Shown here piece after piece: positions 35,906 through 45,198 of a stretch of 64,000 nucleotides of DNA (position 1 is its first letter; each line of letters opens with the position of its first letter). The notes beneath the pieces were generated by a model. That model ran no database searches and was not told the origin of the DNA. It saw nothing but the letters and a program-made list of their open reading frames with translations. The position numbers and the translations under genes are program-made. The stretch spans positions 62,001 through 126,000 of the forward strand of contig SEEL01000008.1 of NCBI GenBank assembly GCA_004144345.1, given 5' to 3'. The DNA comes from Hyphomicrobiales bacterium. Lineage in GTDB: Bacteria > Pseudomonadota > Alphaproteobacteria > Rhizobiales > Devosiaceae.

Positions 35906-36405
35906 GCACTGAACTGAGGACGGAGCGGCTGCTGTTGCGCCGCCCGCGGCCCGCCGATCTCGACGCGATGTTCGTCCTGATGTCGAACCCCGCGGCCATG
36001 CGCTTCTGGTCGACGCTGCCGCATGCCGACCGCGAGGTGACGGCGAAATGGCTGGCGCAGATGCTTGCCCGCACGGCCGATGGCGGCGAGGATTTTGTCA
36101 TCGAGCAGGAGGGCAAGGCGATCGGCTTTGTCGGGGCCGGCCGGCTGCCGGAGTTCGGCTTCATGCTGCACCAGGATTATTGGGGCCGTGGCATCGCCGT
36201 CGAGGCCTCGCGCGCCTTCATCGCCTACGCGTTCGGCGAACTCGGTGTGCCGGAACTGACGGCCGACGTCGATCCGCGCAATGCGCCGTCGCTGAAAGTG
36301 CTCGAACGGCTCGGCTTCAGCGTCACCGGGACGGCTGAGCGCACCTTCCTGTTGGGTGAGGAATGGTGCGACAGCGTCTATCTGCGGCTCGGGCGCGAGG
36401 GCTAG
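35902..36405 (+). CDS. GNAT family N-acetyltransferase (RimJ/RimL type)
   Basis: A 167-residue acetyltransferase. It starts ELRTERLLLRRPRPADLDAM, the RimJ/RimL pattern, followed by LHQDYWGRGIAVEASRAFI (acetyl-CoA loop) and VDPRNAPSLKVLERLGF. Members acetylate ribosomal proteins, amino acids or drugs, and the acceptor is not predictable. Coupled by a 4-bp overlap to the HTH-VOC gene, which may regulate it or share its substrate. Confidence 0.9.
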   Translation: MSTELRTERLLLRRPRPADLDAMFVLMSNPAAMRFWSTLPHADREVTAKWLAQMLARTADGGEDFVIEQEGKAIGFVGAGRLPEFGFMLHQDYWGRGIAVEASRAFIAYAFGELGVPELTADVDPRNAPSLKVLERLGFSVTGTAERTFLLGEEWCDSVYLRLGREG

Positions 36406-36439
36406 AGCTTCTGCGCGGCGGCGGCATTGCCGTCTTGGG

Positions 36440-36712
36440 CTATCGCTTCCTCTGACCGAACTGCTCATCGAGCAGGTCGGCGGTTCGCTCTCCCGCCCGC
36501 GCTATGTCGTAGAGAAGGTTGAGCCCTCGACCGATCGCGAGAAACAGAAAACCGCCCACGATCACCGATATTCCCGGCGCAATAGCAACGATCCGGCCGA
36601 GCATCGCATACCCCGCGTACTCACCCACGGGGAGCGGCTGTGCGGCGATGGCCGCAGTCCAAATGCCGCCACGCACGAGCAGGATGCCCAAAATGTAGAA
36701 GATGACTGCCAT
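36440..36712 (-). CDS. Small membrane protein, unknown
   Basis: A 90-residue protein with two transmembrane helices (AVIFYILGILLVRGGIWTA at about 2-20; GRIVAIAPGISVIVGGFLFL at about 40-60) and a charged C-terminal helix. Not a family I recognise. The ATG at 36712 has GGGAG 7 bases upstream; the longer open frame upstream is low-complexity Ser/Arg sequence antisense to the next gene and is not used. It lies 19 bp downstream of the methyltransferase stop on the same strand. Confidence 0.72.
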   Translation of the reverse strand: MAVIFYILGILLVRGGIWTAAIAAQPLPVGEYAGYAMLGRIVAIAPGISVIVGGFLFLAIGRGLNLLYDIARAGERTADLLDEQFGQRKR

Positions 36713-36731
36713 GAACCGCTCCCGGCCCGAA

Positions 36732-37427
36732 CTAGAGCTTTTGCGCGGCGGCGACGCGGGGGCGGCCGTCCTCGTCGGTGAAGAACTGCGGCTCGCCATA
36801 GGCGCGGGCGCGGGCGAGGAGGGCCTTGACCTGCCGTTCCTGGCCGATGCCGAACTCGAACACCAACCAGCCGCCAGGCTTGAGGAAGGGCACGGCCTCG
36901 GCGATCAGCCGCTGGTGCAGCGAGATGCCATAGGGGCCGGCGTCGAAGGCTTCGCGCGGCTCATGTTCGAGCAGGAAGGCGCTTTCGCCCTCGAGCTTGC
37001 CGGTCGAAATATAGGGCGGGTTGCAGGCGATCAGATCGACCTTGCCGGGCAGGTCCCATTCGGCCAGACCGGCGAACATGTCGCCCTGATTGTAGGTGAC
37101 GCGGTCGGCGCAGCCGAGCCGTTCGACATTTCGCTTCGCCCATGCGACGCAATCGGCCGTGACATCGGCGCCGTAGATGCGGGCATCGGGGCGTGCGGTG
37201 AAGATGCCGAGACCAACATTGCCGGAGCCGCAGCACATATCGACAACAACAGGCAGCTCGATATCGGCAATGAAGCTCAGTGCCGTCCAGCCGAGCAATT
37301 CGGTTTCAGCGCGGGGCACCAGTACACCGGGGCCGACCTCGATCTGGGTATCCATGAAATTCTGTAAAATTTGCTTTCTCCCCCAAAACACTGGCGAGCA
37401 TAGATTGGGGCGAAGCAGGAAATACAT
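36732..37427 (-). CDS. PrmC/HemK-family SAM-dependent methyltransferase
   Basis: A 231-residue class I methyltransferase. GVLVPRAETELL, VVDMCCGSGNVG (SAM-binding motif I, about 61-72) and NPPY (136-139) are the HemK/PrmC signature for methylating a planar amide such as glutamine in release factors. It lacks most of the N-terminal helical domain of true PrmC (about 280 residues), so it may be a paralogue with another target. The start 37427 has a weak ribosome-binding site. Confidence 0.85.
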   Translation of the reverse strand: MYFLLRPNLCSPVFWGRKQILQNFMDTQIEVGPGVLVPRAETELLGWTALSFIADIELPVVVDMCCGSGNVGLGIFTARPDARIYGADVTADCVAWAKRNVERLGCADRVTYNQGDMFAGLAEWDLPGKVDLIACNPPYISTGKLEGESAFLLEHEPREAFDAGPYGISLHQRLIAEAVPFLKPGGWLVFEFGIGQERQVKALLARARAYGEPQFFTDEDGRPRVAAAQKL

Positions 37428-37480
37428 CGGACTTACACAAAGTAGTTAGTCCGCATCGTTAATCGGCCAAGGAACTGTAG

Positions 37481-37657
37481 ATGAACGACATTTTGTCCCT
37501 GTCGAAGGCGCGCAAAGCCAAGGAACGCGCCGCCAAGGAAGCGGCGGCAACTGAAAATCGGCTGAAATTCGGACGCAGCAAGGCTGAAAAGGCGAAGGCC
37601 AAGGCCGAGAAGTCGATCACGGAAAAGATGATCGACGCGCATAAGCGGGAAAGCTGA
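37481..37657 (+). CDS. DUF4169 family small protein
   Basis: A 58-residue, highly basic coiled-coil-like protein. The pattern NDILSLSKARKAKERAAKE followed by RLKFGRSKAEK and a terminal DAHKRES matches DUF4169, a family of alphaproteobacterial mini-proteins of unknown role. AAGGAACTGTAG precedes the ATG as a good ribosome-binding site. It lies 36 bp upstream of the glutathione peroxidase gene on the same strand, so they may be co-transcribed. Confidence 0.85.
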   Translation: MNDILSLSKARKAKERAAKEAAATENRLKFGRSKAEKAKAKAEKSITEKMIDAHKRES

Positions 37658-37693
37658 TAGTCAGCGCTTCTCCCCTATTTCAGAGTCCAAGCA

Positions 37694-38173
37694 ATGCCTT
37701 CGATTTCCGACTTTTCAGCCACCCGCCTGCTGGGCGGGGAGGAAGCGCTTTCGACCTATGCCGGCAAGGTTGTGCTGGTGGTGAACGTCGCCAGCGGCTG
37801 TGGATTTACGCCGCAATATGTGGGGCTCGAAAAGCTCTGGCGCGATTATGGCGACAAGGGCCTCGTCGTCCTCGGCTTCCCCTGCAACCAGTTCGGGGCG
37901 CAGGAAGCGGGCAGCGCCGACGAGATCGCGACGTTCTGCACCACGATCTATGACGTGACGTTCCCGCTGTTCGCCAAGGTGGACGTCAACGGCAAGGAGG
38001 CGCACCCGCTGTTCCACTGGCTGCGCGACGCCGCGCCGGGCATCCTCGGCTTCAATGATGTGAAGTGGAATTTCACGAAATTCCTGATCGGCCGCGACGG
38101 GCAGGCGGTGCGCCGCTTCTCGCCCGACACCGAGCCTGCCGCCATCGCCAAGGACATTGAAGCGCTGCTCTAG
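37694..38173 (+). CDS. Glutathione peroxidase (cysteine type)
   Basis: Reduces peroxides, probably with thioredoxin as in most bacterial non-selenium members. The 159-residue protein has the peroxidatic Cys in NVASGCGFTPQY, the Gln in LGFPCNQFGAQE and the Trp-Asn in WNFTKFLI, forming the catalytic tetrad. The second cysteine in FPCNQF is the likely resolving residue. Convergent with msrA. Confidence 0.94.
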   Translation: MPSISDFSATRLLGGEEALSTYAGKVVLVVNVASGCGFTPQYVGLEKLWRDYGDKGLVVLGFPCNQFGAQEAGSADEIATFCTTIYDVTFPLFAKVDVNGKEAHPLFHWLRDAAPGILGFNDVKWNFTKFLIGRDGQAVRRFSPDTEPAAIAKDIEALL

Positions 38174-38184
38174 TCCGGGTTGAT

Positions 38185-38216
38185 GCCCTGCGCGCAAAAC
38201 TCAGGCAGCGCAGGGC
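38185..38216. terminator. Stem-loop between convergent gpx and msrA genes
   Basis: GCCCTGCGC (38185-38193) pairs with GCGCAGGGC (38208-38216) across a 14-base loop, 12 bp past the peroxidase stop and 10 bp before the msrA stop. It may end transcription in both directions, though no T-run is present. Confidence 0.45.
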
Positions 38217-38225
38217 AGTAACCGG

Positions 38226-38930
38226 TTACAGCGTGCCGACCAACACCGGCTCTTCGCGCCAAACGGCGGGGAACAGCACCTGCAGCGCCGCGACCTTCGG
38301 GATGTCGTTGATGACGATGTAGGGGTAGGTCGGGTTCAGCGTCAGGAAATCCTGATGGTACTGCTCGGCCGGGTAGAACGCCTCGAAGGTCTCGAGCGTC
38401 GTGACGATCGGCGCCGGGTAGACCTTGGCGGAGTCGAGCTGGGCGATATAGGCGGCCGCCACGGCCTTTTCCTCTTCCGACTGGAAGAAGATGGCGTTGC
38501 GGTACTGGGTGCCGTGGTCGGGGCCCTGGAAGTTGAGCTGGGTCGGGTTCATCGCCACCGAAAAGAAGATCTGCAGCAACTGGCCGTAGCTGACCTGGCT
38601 CGGATCGTAGGTGATCTCGACCGTCTCGGCGTGACCGGTCTGGCCACCGCCGATGACGTCGTAACGCGCCGTGTCGGCGCTGCCGCCGGCATAGCCCGAC
38701 ACGGCGTTCTTGACGCCCTTCACATGCTGGAACACCCCCTGCACGCCCCAGAAGCAGCCGCCGGCGAAGATGGCGGTGGCCGTGTCGCCACTCTGCGGCA
38801 GGTCGATGGCCGGGGCAGGGATGACCACCGGCTCCTCGGCGGCGCCGGTGGTCGAATGCCAGAGGCCGAGGGCGGCGGCTCCCGCGAGGATGGTCATGCC
38901 GGCGACCCGGGCCAGGCGGCTGAAGTTCAT
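38226..38930 (-). CDS. msrA: Peptide-methionine (S)-S-oxide reductase, exported form
   Basis: Reduces methionine-S-sulfoxide. The 234-residue protein has a cleavable or anchoring N-terminal hydrophobic segment (VAGMTILAGAAALGLWHST), so it is probably periplasmic. The catalytic motif is AGGCFWGVQGVFQH, followed by VSGYAGG, GHAETVEITYDP and GTQYRNAIF. Cytosolic MsrA lacks the leader and is slightly shorter. A periplasmic MsrA would need a membrane thiol donor that is not seen nearby. Confidence 0.94.
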   Translation of the reverse strand: MNFSRLARVAGMTILAGAAALGLWHSTTGAAEEPVVIPAPAIDLPQSGDTATAIFAGGCFWGVQGVFQHVKGVKNAVSGYAGGSADTARYDVIGGGQTGHAETVEITYDPSQVSYGQLLQIFFSVAMNPTQLNFQGPDHGTQYRNAIFFQSEEEKAVAAAYIAQLDSAKVYPAPIVTTLETFEAFYPAEQYHQDFLTLNPTYPYIVINDIPKVAALQVLFPAVWREEPVLVGTL

Positions 38931-39048
38931 CTCGAAATCTCCCCTGGCGCGCTGCGCCGGTTGTGCTGTTGAGCGTAATGTCGCGCGAAATAGCCGGAAA
39001 TCCAGCGCGGTTTCGGCGTTGTGATCGAAAAGCGGGAGAAGCTACGCA

Positions 39049-39477
39049 ATGACCGACTATCCAGTTTTGCGCCCGGGCCCGCCGGTCGATCACGACGGCA
39101 CACGGCTACGTTATGGCGGGTGCCTGTGCGGCGCAGTCCGCTTCACGTTGCGCGGAGAGCCGTCGGCGGTGGGCATCTGCCATTGCATGGAGTGCCGCAA
39201 GGCGACCGGGGCCGTGGCGATGGCCTATGCCGACTGGCCCGCTGGCTCGTTCAGTTTTTCGGGCGCGGTGCAGGCGTTCTGTGGCCGGAGCTTCTGCCCG
39301 GCGTGCGGGACGCGCGTTTTCCACCTGCGGCCGGGCGGCGGCGCCGAAGTGCTGCTCGGGGCGCTCGACGATGGCCCGGGCGACCTCGTGCCGACGCAGG
39401 AGGGCTGGACCATCCGGCGTGAACACTGGCTGGCACCGGTCGCGGGCGCGGCGCAGTTCGAGCGCGACGTGGCCTGA
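39049..39477 (+). CDS. GFA/CENP-V family zinc protein
   Basis: A 142-residue protein of the GFA (glutathione-dependent formaldehyde-activating) family. Zinc ligands are in GGCLCGAVRF, CHCMECRKATGA and CPACGTRVF. True Gfa forms S-hydroxymethyl-glutathione, but most family members are untested and that activity is disputed, so I call only the family. Standing alone, divergent from msrA. Confidence 0.9.
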   Translation: MTDYPVLRPGPPVDHDGTRLRYGGCLCGAVRFTLRGEPSAVGICHCMECRKATGAVAMAYADWPAGSFSFSGAVQAFCGRSFCPACGTRVFHLRPGGGAEVLLGALDDGPGDLVPTQEGWTIRREHWLAPVAGAAQFERDVA

Positions 39478-39543
39478 TGCAGTTTCCGCGCCTTTCCTTG
39501 ACCGGGCGCGCTAAGGAAGCTGCCGGCATGATGGGAGAGGCAG

Positions 39544-40494
39544 ATGGCGCGGGTGGTGGTGATCGGCGGCAGCGGGCATGTGGGCACTTATCTGGTGCCG
39601 ATGCTGGTGGCAGCGGGCCATGAGGTGGTCAATGTCAGCCGCGGCCGGGCGGCGCCATACCAGCCGAACGACGCATGGGCGCGGGTCGAGACGGTGGTCG
39701 CCGACCGCGAGGCGGCGGAGGCACGGGGCGAGTTCGGGACGCTCATCGCCGGGCTCGGCGGCGAAATCGTCGTCGACATGATCTCGTTCACGCCCGAGAG
39801 CACGCAGCAGCTGGTCGAGGCGCTGCGGGGCAGGATCGGACATTTCCTCAGCTGCGGCACGATCTGGGTCTATGGGCACAATGCGGCGGTGCCGGCCACC
39901 GAGGACGATCCGCACAATGCGTTCGGCGCCTATGGCGTGAACAAGGCCGCCATCGAGAGCTGGCTGCTCGGCGAGGCGGCGGCCGGCTTTCCGGCGACGG
40001 TGTTCCGGCCGGGGCACATTGTCGGCCCGGGCTGGGCGCCGCTCAATCCGGCGGGGCACTTCAATGTGGAGGTGTTCGGCCGGATGCGGCGCGGCGAGGA
40101 GCTGATGCTGCCCAATTTCGGGCTCGAGACGGTACATCACGTACATGCCGAGGATGTGGCGCAGCTGGTTTTCCGCGCCATCGGGCACCGCGACAAGGCA
40201 AGCGGGCAGGCGTTCAACACGGTGTCGGCGCAGGCGCTGAATTTGCGCGGTTATGCCGAGGCGATGTTCCGCTGGTTCGGACATGAGCCGCGGATCGCCT
40301 ATCTGCCGTTCGAGCAATGGCAGGCGCTGCAGGCGCCCGAAGATGCGACCGCCACCTGGGAGCATATCGTGCGCTCGCCGGCGCATTCGATTGAAAAGGC
40401 CCGCAATCTGCTGGGCTTCCAGCCGAAATGGTCAAGTCTAGCGGCGGTGCAGCAATCGGTTGGCTGGCTCATCGACAATGACCGGCTGGGCTAA
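39544..40494 (+). CDS. NAD-dependent epimerase/dehydratase (extended SDR)
   Basis: A 316-residue extended short-chain dehydrogenase. VVVIGGSGHVGTYLV is the NAD(P)-binding Gly-rich motif, and GTIWVYGHNAAVP and AYGVNKAAIESW carry the Ser/Tyr-x3-Lys region, with YGVNK supplying Tyr and Lys. The rest resembles nucleotide-sugar epimerases. The sugar or other substrate is unknown. GAGAGGCAG precedes the ATG. Stands alone before eno. Confidence 0.9.
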   Translation: MARVVVIGGSGHVGTYLVPMLVAAGHEVVNVSRGRAAPYQPNDAWARVETVVADREAAEARGEFGTLIAGLGGEIVVDMISFTPESTQQLVEALRGRIGHFLSCGTIWVYGHNAAVPATEDDPHNAFGAYGVNKAAIESWLLGEAAAGFPATVFRPGHIVGPGWAPLNPAGHFNVEVFGRMRRGEELMLPNFGLETVHHVHAEDVAQLVFRAIGHRDKASGQAFNTVSAQALNLRGYAEAMFRWFGHEPRIAYLPFEQWQALQAPEDATATWEHIVRSPAHSIEKARNLLGFQPKWSSLAAVQQSVGWLIDNDRLG

Positions 40495-41859
<1,365 letters not shown>

Positions 41860-41861
41860 GC

Positions 41862-43214
41862 TCAGGCGCGCTTCGCCACGGCGAAGCGGTAGAGTTCGTA
41901 TAGGGGGTCGCTGCTCTTGGTGAGGGCGGCGGCCCTTGTTTTTTCCACCAGCTCGAGCCCGGCGGCGCCGAGCGTCTGGGCAATATCGCCGAAGGCGTTG
42001 AAGAACGGCTCGCCCAGGGTACGGGTGGCGCTGAGGAAGGTGTCGATCTCGCGCCGGCCGAGCGAATTGGTCAGCACTTCGGGGGCGATGTAGTCGAGCC
42101 AGAGCCGCGAATCCTCGTGGACGAGGAGCGGCGCCAGCGAGGCGATGATCGCCTCGGCGCGGTCGGATTTAAGATACATCGAGCCGCCATCCCAGATGAT
42201 CGCGACAGGCTGCGCCGGATCGAAGCCGGGCTGCGCCAGCAGCACCGGGCCAGGGTCGACCTCGAGCAGATCGATCGGCACGTCGATGGCGTTGGGGCCG
42301 AGCGGTTGGCCGAGCTGGTCGAGTTCGCGGCGGCGGCGCTCCAGCGTGCGCGGCAGATCGAGATTGAAGCTGCGCGTTTCGGGCGAAAGGCCCAGCCGGT
42401 AGGTGCGGGTATCGAGGCCGGCGCCGATGCTGACCAGCTGCAGGCCGTCGAAGCGCTTTGCCAAGGCGTCGGCCGCGGCGGTGCGGGCGGCAACCATCGG
42501 CTGCGCCTCGGGGGCGAAACGGGTGAAGCGCTCGGCCATCAGCATGCCGTGCTTGCGCGCCAGCTTGCCAGCCAGCGGATCGTCGAACATGCCGCCGGGC
42601 TTGTCGTGCTCGAGCGCCCTGAAGCCGGCGACGAGGCGGGCGGACGTGGTGCGCTTATATTCGTAGAGCGGGTTCACGCGGGCGGCGTCACCGGCATTGC
42701 GGCGCAGCGCATAGCTGTCGAGGGCGACATAGGTGATGTCGGCCTCGGCGACGGGGCCGGCGTCATTGAACATTTCGACATGCACGGTCTCGACGACGAG
42801 CTTACCGGCGAGGAAGCGCTTCAGCACGGCGTCGTGGCGCGGCTCGGGGATGCGGGCGATGACACGCTGGTCGCCGGTCGAGGGGGTGATCCACTTGACC
42901 TCGGCCTTCACGCCCCAGACATGCGCGGCGTAGTCGGTTTCCTGCTCATGAATGCCGACGATGGGGATGCCGTAGAGGAGGCTCGCGAGGGCGATGCCGG
43001 CGGCATAGTCGGCGGCCAAGAGGGTGATCGCCGCCTGATGGGTGACGTGCTGGTTCGATGACTGGAGGTTGAGCGGCAGGATGGTGACGGCCTGGCCGCG
43101 CTCGGCGGATTCGATGCGCCAATCGAGAAATTTCAGGACGGGCACTGAGTCCCGCAACTGTTCAGTCAGGCGCACGGGATCGAGGCGCGCCTCGCGGTCG
43201 GCTTTCCAGTCCAT
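41862..43214 (-). CDS. Fusion of DUF4442-type hotdog domain and leucine-carboxyl-methyltransferase-like domain
   Basis: A 450-residue two-domain protein. The N-terminal half (about 1-175) looks like a DUF4442/YiiD_C-type hotdog thioesterase (PLNLQSSNQHVTHQAAITLL, DYAAHVWGVKAEVKWITPS). The C-terminal half (about 195-450) is a class I methyltransferase of the LCMT/PPM1 family, with VSIGAGLDTRTYRLGLSP and IWDGGSMYLKSDRAEAIIAS. Stand-alone LCMT-like bacterial enzymes methylate carboxylates in polyketides and other metabolites. The fusion suggests acyl-thioester release coupled to O-methylation; that is inference. Convergent with eno. Confidence 0.82.
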   Translation of the reverse strand: MDWKADREARLDPVRLTEQLRDSVPVLKFLDWRIESAERGQAVTILPLNLQSSNQHVTHQAAITLLAADYAAGIALASLLYGIPIVGIHEQETDYAAHVWGVKAEVKWITPSTGDQRVIARIPEPRHDAVLKRFLAGKLVVETVHVEMFNDAGPVAEADITYVALDSYALRRNAGDAARVNPLYEYKRTTSARLVAGFRALEHDKPGGMFDDPLAGKLARKHGMLMAERFTRFAPEAQPMVAARTAAADALAKRFDGLQLVSIGAGLDTRTYRLGLSPETRSFNLDLPRTLERRRRELDQLGQPLGPNAIDVPIDLLEVDPGPVLLAQPGFDPAQPVAIIWDGGSMYLKSDRAEAIIASLAPLLVHEDSRLWLDYIAPEVLTNSLGRREIDTFLSATRTLGEPFFNAFGDIAQTLGAAGLELVEKTRAAALTKSSDPLYELYRFAVAKRA

Positions 43215-43359
43215 CGTCGTAATGCCCCAAGGGGGCCTTGTGACGCTGCCCCGCGGATCGGGAAGCTAGTGGGCGGCGCCCAACAAGGCGTTAAAGTACG
43301 TACCCGGTGACCGGGCCAAGATTAATGGCTGAGCAACCCTAACACGATAGGGTTCGACC

Positions 43360-43755
43360 ATGACCACCCGTCTTCGCCGCCCGTCGATCTGGCGTCAGTT
43401 GCTCATCACCGCAGCGCTGCTTGCGTTCCAGGGCTATCTGGGCTGGAGCGCGATCGGCGGCAATTTCGGCGTCGAGAGCCAGAAGATCATGAAGGCCGAC
43501 ATTGTCGACCTCAAGGTGACGTCGGCGGCGCTGCAGGCCGAGATCGATTCGTACCGCCACAAGGTCGATCTGTTCGATCCCAAGAAGCTCGACCCGGATC
43601 TGTTGACCGAGCGGGCGCGGGCGCTGCTGTCGATGGCGCAGGTCGGCGACATGGTGGTAATGGTCGATCCGCGCACGGGTAAACCAACTACCAGTTTATT
43701 CGCGTCGTCAACCGAAAACGAGTCAATGCCAGAAATCCCAATCGGCATAGACTGA
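43360..43755 (+). CDS. ftsB: FtsB-like septum formation initiator
   Basis: A 131-residue bitopic membrane protein: a short cytoplasmic tail, one helix (LLITAALLAFQGYLGWSAI) and a periplasmic coiled coil (about 45-75; DIVDLKVTSAALQAEIDSY) followed by LDPDLLTERARALLSMA, as in FtsB/DivIC. It would join FtsL and FtsQ at the divisome. Placement between eno and pdhA is conserved in Hyphomicrobiales. The C-terminal tail is less conserved. Confidence 0.92.
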   Translation: MTTRLRRPSIWRQLLITAALLAFQGYLGWSAIGGNFGVESQKIMKADIVDLKVTSAALQAEIDSYRHKVDLFDPKKLDPDLLTERARALLSMAQVGDMVVMVDPRTGKPTTSLFASSTENESMPEIPIGID

Positions 43756-43864
43756 TAGCGGGTACTGCTCACAAAATGGGCGCATTGCTTATGTCGCAAT
43801 GCTTGCGCTAAACTGCGCTCGAGTGGCGTAATGCCATGCTCAATGCGGTTACCGGAGCAGATCG

Positions 43865-44884
43865 ATGGCGCGCAAGCCGGCGGCGAAAGCGGAAAAATCC
43901 GCTTCCCTCTCCAACGTCCCTGAATTCACCAAAGACGAAGAGCTCAAAGCCTATCGCGACATGCTGCTGATCCGGCGCTTCGAAGAGAAGGCCGGCCAGA
44001 TGTATGGCATGGGGCTGATCGGCGGCTTCTGCCACCTCTATATCGGGCAGGAAGCGGTGGTGACCGGCATCACCATGGCGAGCGAGAAGGGTGACGCGCA
44101 GATCACCGGCTATCGCGACCATGGCCACATGCTGGTGATGGGCCTCGACCCCAAGGGGGTGATGGCCGAACTCACCGGACGCCAGGGCGGCCTGTCGAAA
44201 GGCAAGGGCGGCTCGATGCACATGTTCTCGAACGAACACCGCTTCTATGGCGGCAATGGCATCGTGGGCGCACAGGTGTCGCTGGGCACGGGCCTCGCCT
44301 TCGCCGCCAAGTACAAGGGCGAGAACAGCGTTTCGATCTCCTATTTCGGCGACGGCGCGGCCAATCAGGGCCAGGTCTATGAGAGCTTCAATATGGCCAA
44401 GCTCTGGAACCTGCCGGTCCTCTACATCATCGAGAACAACCGCTACGCCATGGGCACGGCGGTGGAGCGCGCCTCGGCGCAGCAGGATTTCTCGCGTCGT
44501 GGCCTCAGCTTCGGCATCGACGGCGAGCAGGTGGACGGCATGGATGTCCGGCTCGTCCACGAGGCGGCCAAGCGCGCCATCGACAAGATCCGCGCCGGCG
44601 GCGGCCCCTACATCCTCGAAATGATGACCTACCGTTACCGTGGTCATTCCATGTCCGACCCGGCGAAGTACCGCTCCAAGGACGAAGTGACGACCATGCG
44701 GGCCGAGCGCGACCCGATCGAGCAGGTCAAGAGCCGCATTCTGGAGAAGCGTTTCGGTACCGAGGAATCGCTCAAGGCGATCGAGACCGAAATCCGCGCC
44801 ATCGTCACCGAGGCGGCCGATTTTGCCACCTCCGATCCCGAGCCGGCACCGTCCGAGCTCTGGACCGACATCTACGCGGCGTAA
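43865..44884 (+). CDS. pdhA: Pyruvate dehydrogenase E1 subunit alpha
   Basis: Thiamine-diphosphate-dependent decarboxylation of pyruvate in the PDH complex. The 339-residue protein has RRFEEKAGQMYGMGLIGGF, GKGGSMHMFS, the TPP-binding GDGAANQGQVYESFNMA and YRYRGHSMSDPAKYRS (the phosphorylation-loop homologue of mitochondrial E1-alpha). First gene of the pdh operon. The 109-bp upstream gap contains a GCATTGC/GCAATGC hairpin at about 43781-43801. Confidence 0.97.
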   Translation: MARKPAAKAEKSASLSNVPEFTKDEELKAYRDMLLIRRFEEKAGQMYGMGLIGGFCHLYIGQEAVVTGITMASEKGDAQITGYRDHGHMLVMGLDPKGVMAELTGRQGGLSKGKGGSMHMFSNEHRFYGGNGIVGAQVSLGTGLAFAAKYKGENSVSISYFGDGAANQGQVYESFNMAKLWNLPVLYIIENNRYAMGTAVERASAQQDFSRRGLSFGIDGEQVDGMDVRLVHEAAKRAIDKIRAGGGPYILEMMTYRYRGHSMSDPAKYRSKDEVTTMRAERDPIEQVKSRILEKRFGTEESLKAIETEIRAIVTEAADFATSDPEPAPSELWTDIYAA

Positions 44885-44897
44885 GCAGAGGAGCGCG

Positions 44898-45179
44898 ATG
44901 ATCACCATCGTCCTCACCGTGCTGGCGGCCCTGGGCTTTTTTGCCTGGGGCATTGCCGTGCTGTCGGCGATCCGCATCGTGTCGATGGCCCCCAAGGGCC
45001 AGAGGCTCGGCATCTACGGCAAGGTGGGCTGGTGGCAGTTCGGTGATATCCGCACCGCGCTCGGACCCAATGTCGAACCGCATATTCGTGCCTATCAACG
45101 CGCCTTCGTGGCGTTCATCGGCCTCGTTGTGGTGGCGATGATCGCGGGGACGCTGCTCGCCGCCACGGCGCAAAACTAG
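44898..45179 (+). CDS. Small two-helix membrane protein in the pdh operon
   Basis: A 93-residue protein with transmembrane helices at about 2-28 ([20 protein letters not shown]) and about 70-90 ([19 protein letters not shown]). The middle loop contains [18 protein letters not shown] do not recognise the family. GAGGAGCGCG before the ATG is a strong ribosome-binding site. It lies 13 bp after pdhA and 19 bp before pdhB, so it is translated with the PDH subunits; a role there is not known. Confidence 0.8.
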   Translation: MITIVLTVLAALGFFAWGIAVLSAIRIVSMAPKGQRLGIYGKVGWWQFGDIRTALGPNVEPHIRAYQRAFVAFIGLVVVAMIAGTLLAATAQN

Positions 45180-45198
45180 TTCTCAAGGAAGCATCTTC

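Noticed and set aside
36713-36799. N-terminal extension of the small membrane protein to 36799.
   Set aside because: The extra 29 residues are Ser/Arg/Pro-rich, run antisense to the methyltransferase end and lack a ribosome-binding site, whereas the ATG at 36712 has a good one.
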